This document shows, in pieces, positions 60,060 through 64,000 of a DNA stretch of 64,000 nucleotides (positions are counted from its first letter, which is position 1; each line of letters begins with the position of its first letter). Position numbers and translations under genes: made by a program. Origin of the DNA: Syngnathus acus (lineage: Eukaryota > Chordata > Actinopteri > Syngnathiformes > Syngnathidae); contig NC_051107.1 of the NCBI RefSeq assembly GCF_901709675.1, forward strand, positions 2,039,501-2,103,500, written 5' to 3'. Under the pieces are notes generated by a model that made no database searches, was not told where the DNA came from, and saw only the letters and a program-made list of their open reading frames with translations.

Positions 60060-60185
60060 GAAATACCGTCAAAGATGTCGCTCAACGGTAAAGTCTTGAT
60101 TTGAGTCGCGTGAAGGCGGAAGTCAATAAGCCTGAAAGGCATTGGGCTATAGAGCGGATCGGTGACGTCACCAGAACGTCACTGA
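60060..60185 (-). promoter_or_regulatory. Putative napepld promoter and non-coding first exon
   Basis: On the minus strand a perfect cAMP-response element TGACGTCA (60,163-60,170) is followed about 20 bp downstream by a CCAAT (attgg on plus at 60,141). A likely donor, ACG|gtattt, lies near 60,067. The matching acceptor (ttgccag) at 59,168 starts the ATG exon. Element calls are sequence-based and use is inferred. Confidence 0.45.
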
Positions 60186-60639
60186 GTCACATGACAACTC
60201 CGCAAACCGGCAAACTATCACTAGAATGTAATACGCTTTTTGAAATATAAAAATCAAAAATCAAACTTGTTCAGCACTGATATAGCATTTTTATGATCCA
60301 TAAATATTGTCAATTTCCATTACGTAAGGACCATTAATTCATTAAATCATCAATCAATACTGAACTGTACTCCACTCTAAAATGAAATCATGATGCACCT
60401 CAAATGCAAACTCGACTTGGTTTGTTTGGAATACACTGTTTTGCTGGGAAAAAAAAAAGAACCTGTCAGGCAACTCAGTATAAAAAATGAAATGAAAATG
60501 TTTTCACACGACTTGACGTATGTATGCGTTCATTAATCGCAAAGTCGTCCAACCAGTTTGACACTGATCAATCTTGGTTGAGCTTCATCTTGTAGTACCG
60601 GATAAATCCACAAAGTGTCACTGTTGTCTAAATTCTAGC
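60186..60639. other. Intergenic between napepld promoter and the L2 remnant
   Basis: AT-rich, nothing recognised. Confidence 0.6.
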
Positions 60640-61390
60640 TTTTTTTTTTTTTTTTTTTTCCCAAACAGGGAATTTGACTTTGTAACAACACTCAGGCAAA
60701 TATTCTCAAACATCCGCTGATCTTAAACTCCCAAGAGGGCAAGGAAAAACTCAAAACTCCAGCGAGGGGAAATGAGAAGAAACCTTGAGAAGAGACCACA
60801 GATGGGACGGTCCCTCTTCCAGGATGACCAGGCTGCAATGGATGCAGAGAGGACACATAGTACAAACAGTGTAGACAATTCAAAAAAGGTGTGGAGAGCA
60901 GGATGTTATTCCACAGTAATGACTCTGAGACTCTAGGAGTGGTGTGAGTTCATCAGAGCGACAGCCTGGGGGAAGAAGCAGTCTCTGTGTCTGCTGGTTT
61001 TGGCCTACAGAGCTCTATAAGGCCGTCCGGAGGGGAGTAGTTCAAACAGACTGCAACCTGGGTGAGAAGGGTCTGTAGAGATGTTCCTTGCACGTTTCCT
61101 GGTCCTGGACAGGTACAAGTCTTGGATAGATGGGAGGTTGATTCCAATGATCTTTTCTGCAGTCCGTCGCAGTCTGTGCTTGTCTTGTTTGGAGGCCGAT
61201 CCAAACCAGACAGTGACGGAGGTGCAGAGGACAGACTGGATGACGGCGGTGTAGAAGGTTTTCAGAAGCTCTCGCGGCAGGTTGAACTTCTCGAGCTGTC
61301 TCAGGAAGTACAGCCTCTGCTGGGCCTTCTTCCGGACAGAGTCTATGTGGCCCATTCAGGTCCCGAGAGATTGCGACGTGATGGATGGCT
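60640..61390 (-). mobile_element. L2-like non-LTR retrotransposon, 3' end (5'-truncated, broken)
   Basis: On the minus strand a reverse-transcriptase C-terminal region reads KKAQQRLYFLRQLEKFNLPR, LLKTFYTAVIQSVLCTSVTV, RRTAEKIIGINLPSIQDLYL, LFELLPSGRPYRAL, then a TAG, then CFFPQAVALMN. This is the tail typical of L2 elements in fish. A 3' UTR with GCCCTCTTGGGAGTTTAAGA follows, ending in an A-run (T-run at 60,640-60,659 on plus). The 5' part of the element is absent and the frame is closed, so it is inactive. Confidence 0.85.
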
Positions 61391-61667
61391 CTTATGCTGC
61401 TCCTGTCCAGGTTTGGGACCTCTGGCGGTCCTCTCCGTGCCACAGCGTGCCTTCTTTTGGGGGCTGTCTCGTGGCTCTCCGGACTTGAGCTCAACTGATG
61501 TTTTGGATCCCGGTTGTTTCGAGACTTCTCAAAGAAGGTAAGCAAGTTGACAACTCGAACGTTTCTTCACTCGCTTGTGCTAAGAAGAAGTCTTGCACCC
61601 GTTTTGCACATTCTCACGGATTGAAAGCAAAACATCAGCAGTCATCGCCAACTGTCTTTCCAGTGAT

Positions 61668-61693
61668 CTGGCCTGGCCTGGCCTGGCCTGGCA
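61668..61693 (+). repeat. (CTGGC)n pentamer repeat
   Basis: Five units of CTGGC, with a second run of the same unit at about 61,819-61,836. Confidence 0.9.
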
Positions 61694-61839
61694 GCCATCC
61701 AGCATGCGCTGTCAGACTTGCGGTCGGTCATACTAGTGATTTTGTTGTGATTTTGCTTTTCTTTTCTCTTCTTGCCCTTCCATTTAGTGAACAACAGTTG
61801 AAGATTGAGCAAGAAACGGCCTGGCCTGGCCTGGCTTTT

Positions 61840-62145
61840 CTGCAGGCCGCATTGTAGTCACAGCTTCTTTCGGCGGGCCATTATGACTGTCAACCCAAAT
61901 AAATGTACGAGCACCTCATATTATATACAGTAAAAGCTACAAAACAGACTGACAAATAACTCGTCTTCAAATCAGACTCAAGTATTTAGAAAGAAAAAAA
62001 AGAAGATATTATTAAAAGTGAAGACAATTTGCAATTCTAGTAATGACACCAATTTGATGCACAATTTGTCTTCGTGGGCCACAGATGTGGCGGGCCATAT
62101 CTGGCCCCCGGCCGGGCCTTGGGTTTGACACCTGTGGTGTAAACC
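61840..62145 (-). mobile_element. hAT-like non-autonomous repeat (ggccaga..tggccc ends)
   Basis: The minus strand starts caggtgtcaaacccaaggcc, continues with gggccagatatggcccgcc, and ends with ataatggcccgccgaaagaa followed by acaatgcggcc. This layout is familiar from dispersed hAT-related repeats in fish. A partial relative (ggccaaatttggcccacggg) lies at about 31,140-31,180. Confidence 0.5.
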
Positions 62146-62513
62146 CGATGGCCGAGAAAAGACAATCTTGCCAATAAAGAACCAACTGGGTGTGACATGT
62201 TGGTTTGAAGCAACTTTGCCATGGAGAACTGCACCTCGAGGTCACGCCGCGTGTATACGTGTTGGATGTGACCTCGTCATGCAAATGGTAGGCTTGTGGG
62301 GTTCAGGCGGGCGGGCGTTCGGCCGGGTCAGCTTTGCCTTTGTCCTGCAAAGCGGCTGTGGTGTGAAAGGTCTGGAGAAGGTTGCACAACGCGGAGGGAG
62401 GGAAAAGAACGTTCTGTCTTTATGATGACGCGAGAGTCAAATGTTTCCATTGCAAATGCCTCGTGACTTCAAAGTTGCTTGCCTTTCCGTGACGCGTCGT
62501 GTCGTGGGCAGCA

Positions 62514-62603
62514 ATTCAACTGAAGAGGGCGCAACAGCAATGTGTCAATAAATACTCTATTCAACTGAAGAGGGCGCAACAGCAATGTGTCAATAAATAC
62601 TCT
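62514..62603 (+). repeat. 45-bp tandem duplication
   Basis: attcaactgaagagggcgca acagcaatgtgtcaataaat actct is present twice with no visible difference. Confidence 0.95.
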
Positions 62604-62868
62604 TCATTTATTTCTAGTCTACAAACATAGTTGCTCCATCGGAGCACAGACACACAGCTTGGTCACTTTTCCATTCCACATCGAACCGAAACGGCGTCGA
62701 TTCAAGCAAGCGCCAAACGTCATGTTGTACATTTGACCTATTCCTTTGCTCCTTTCTGTTTGACTGCATGGTGAGGGAAATCAAGTTGATTGGTTGGCAA
62801 CTTGCAAGCAAGCCTTCAACTTGGGCAGAAGCTTTGAGACGACGAAGGCTGAACGTGTCAAAGCAGCG

Positions 62869-62876
62869 TGACGTCA
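62869..62876 (+). promoter_or_regulatory. cAMP-response element upstream of the 63-kb exon
   Basis: Perfect palindrome TGACGTCA followed by a CG-rich stretch (cgcgcggtgcgggc) and a (CTGC)n/(CTCG)n repeat near 62,955-63,000. It is consistent with a promoter for the exon at 63,051. Confidence 0.45.
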
Positions 62877-63050
62877 CGCGCGGTGCGGGCTAGGACTTTA
62901 GTCGCGTCCGTGGGTCAGTCACACTTGTCGAGTTGGAGCCGCCGTTCCTGTCTGCCAGTCTGCCTGCCTGCCTGCCTGTCTGCCTCCCTCGCTCGCTCGC
63001 TGTCTGAGAGTCTCGCAGCCGAAATTGTTGATCACCCAAGGCGCCCGAGG

Positions 63051-63171
63051 ATGGTCCACCGAAGTTCCCGCCGAGGCCGCCGCGGCCGCCGCGAACTGCT
63101 CATCATGAGGCTGCGCCCCGCACTTGTGTGGTTTCTCCTGCTCTCCCTGACCAGGATGGCCGAGTCAGACG
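63051..63171 (+). CDS. First coding exon of an unidentified secreted or membrane protein (partial)
   Basis: ATG at 63,051, with a second in-frame ATG at 63,105. From the second start the peptide is MRLRPALVWFLLLSLTRMAE, a textbook signal peptide with a basic n-region and a Leu-rich core. The longer start adds an Arg-rich 18-residue extension (RRGRRGRRE), so the second ATG may be the true one. Donor GACG|gtaaaa, phase 1. No further exon is recognisable before the window ends, so the family cannot be named. A CRE lies 180 bp upstream. Confidence 0.6.
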
Positions 63172-63370
63172 GTAAAAGCTTCCTCACGACACTTTGTCAA
63201 TTTCACATTGCGAATGCGATCAACGTCAATTTGGTGTCGACTCACTCGTGTGCAAGCAGCCTTAATTGTATTCATGTCGCCAACGGGAGAGAGTGTACGA
63301 TGCAGTCGCCGTCTGAGCATTTCTTTCTTTCCAAGGACTTTTCTTCACTCGTTTGTCCGCACCACCACTT

Positions 63371-63670
63371 TTTGTCGTTTTCTATCTTGCGCTCCTGAGT
63401 TAAGGTCGCTGGTAACTTTGAAGTGAATGGCTATTATTTGATTGTCTTTTTCTCGGCACACCAGTTTGAGCCAGTTTTTGTCGTTTTCTATCTTGCGCTC
63501 CTGAGTTAAGGTCGCTGGTAACTTTGAAGTGAATGGCTATTATTTGATTGTCTTTTTCTCGGCACACCAGTTTGAGCCAGTTTTTGTCGTTTTCTATCTT
63601 GCGCTACTGAGTTAAGGTCGCTGGTAACTTTGAAGTGAATGGCTATTATTTGATTGTCTTTTTCTCGGCA
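63371..63670 (+). repeat. 106-bp tandem repeat, about 2.8 copies
   Basis: Copies start at 63,371, 63,477 and 63,583 with tttgtcgttttctatcttgc. They are almost identical (one c/a change in gcgctcctga versus gcgctactga). Third copy stops at ctcggca. It lies in the intron after the exon at 63,051. Confidence 0.95.
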
Positions 63671-64000
63671 TAAAATGGCACTTGTTGATTGACTGATTGA
63701 AACTTTATTGATCCACCACGCAGATATTGACTGTGCCAAGTCACTCACTCGCTCGCTCGCTCGTTTAGTGAGACAAGCTCGATCGGATTTCCTTGAAAAG
63801 ATTTTCTTGCTTTGAGGGCTCCCACAAAAGTGCTCGTAACTGTTGCTACTTGTCGTTCCTTCATTGGTATTGACTGAAGACGTACAGATGAGGGGATTTG
63901 AAAGCAAGCTGCTAAGTGCTTTCTATTGAATAACAAGGCCACCTGCTGGCTAGTACGTGTTGCATTTGTTGCTTGAATCAAGTCAAGTCATTGATATTGG
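63671..64000. other. Intron of the 63-kb gene or intergenic: nothing recognised
   Basis: Contains a (CTCG)n stretch near 63,745 (actcgctcgctcgctcg). No exon seen. Confidence 0.5.

Noticed and set aside
61062-61541. 159-codon open frame on the plus strand
   Set aside because: It is the antisense shadow of the L2-like reverse-transcriptase tail read on the minus strand.

Overview
The window is nuclear DNA from a ray-finned fish, most likely a compact percomorph-like teleost. The evidence is vertebrate split genes with GT-AG introns, many of them 60-150 bp long, together with fish-type L2 and short inverted-repeat transposon remnants and microsatellites. There is no operon structure, CRISPR or prokaryotic signal.

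Layout. 1-15.4 kb is intergenic or upstream DNA with no gene I can support. It holds degraded transposon pieces. 15,857-48,983 (+) is a complete wnk1 gene (WNK lysine-deficient protein kinase 1), reconstructed here as 38 coding exons and 2,563 codons if every exon is used. Its first intron is about 13.5 kb. It carries the counterparts of mammalian exon 8b and of the nervous-system exon HSN2, two in-frame symmetric mini-exons near the C-terminus, and the OSR1/SPAK docking motifs. 52,742-56,439 (+) is prr5 (Protor-1, an mTORC2 subunit): nine coding exons, 388 aa. 57,361-59,151 (-) is napepld (N-acylphosphatidylethanolamine phospholipase D): nine coding exons, 406 aa, converging on prr5. An L2-like LINE 3' end lies at about 60.6-61.4 kb. 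At 63,051 (+) the first coding exon of an unidentified secreted or membrane protein begins and runs off the window.

The genes share no single pathway. WNK1 is a chloride-sensing kinase acting on OSR1/SPAK and cation-chloride cotransport. PRR5 is an accessory subunit of mTORC2. NAPE-PLD makes N-acylethanolamines. An mTORC2-SGK1-WNK1 connection is known from the literature, but linkage of the genes here need not mean anything functional.

The best leads are the fish HSN2 exon, a 37-bp exact copy of part of that exon lying in the upstream intron, the altered docking motif (KFIV and RFAI in place of RFxV), the paired cassette mini-exons, upstream mini-ORFs in prr5 and napepld, and several inverted-repeat element families with more than one copy in the window. 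All exon joins were made by reading splice sites and reading-frame phase by eye. No alignment was run.
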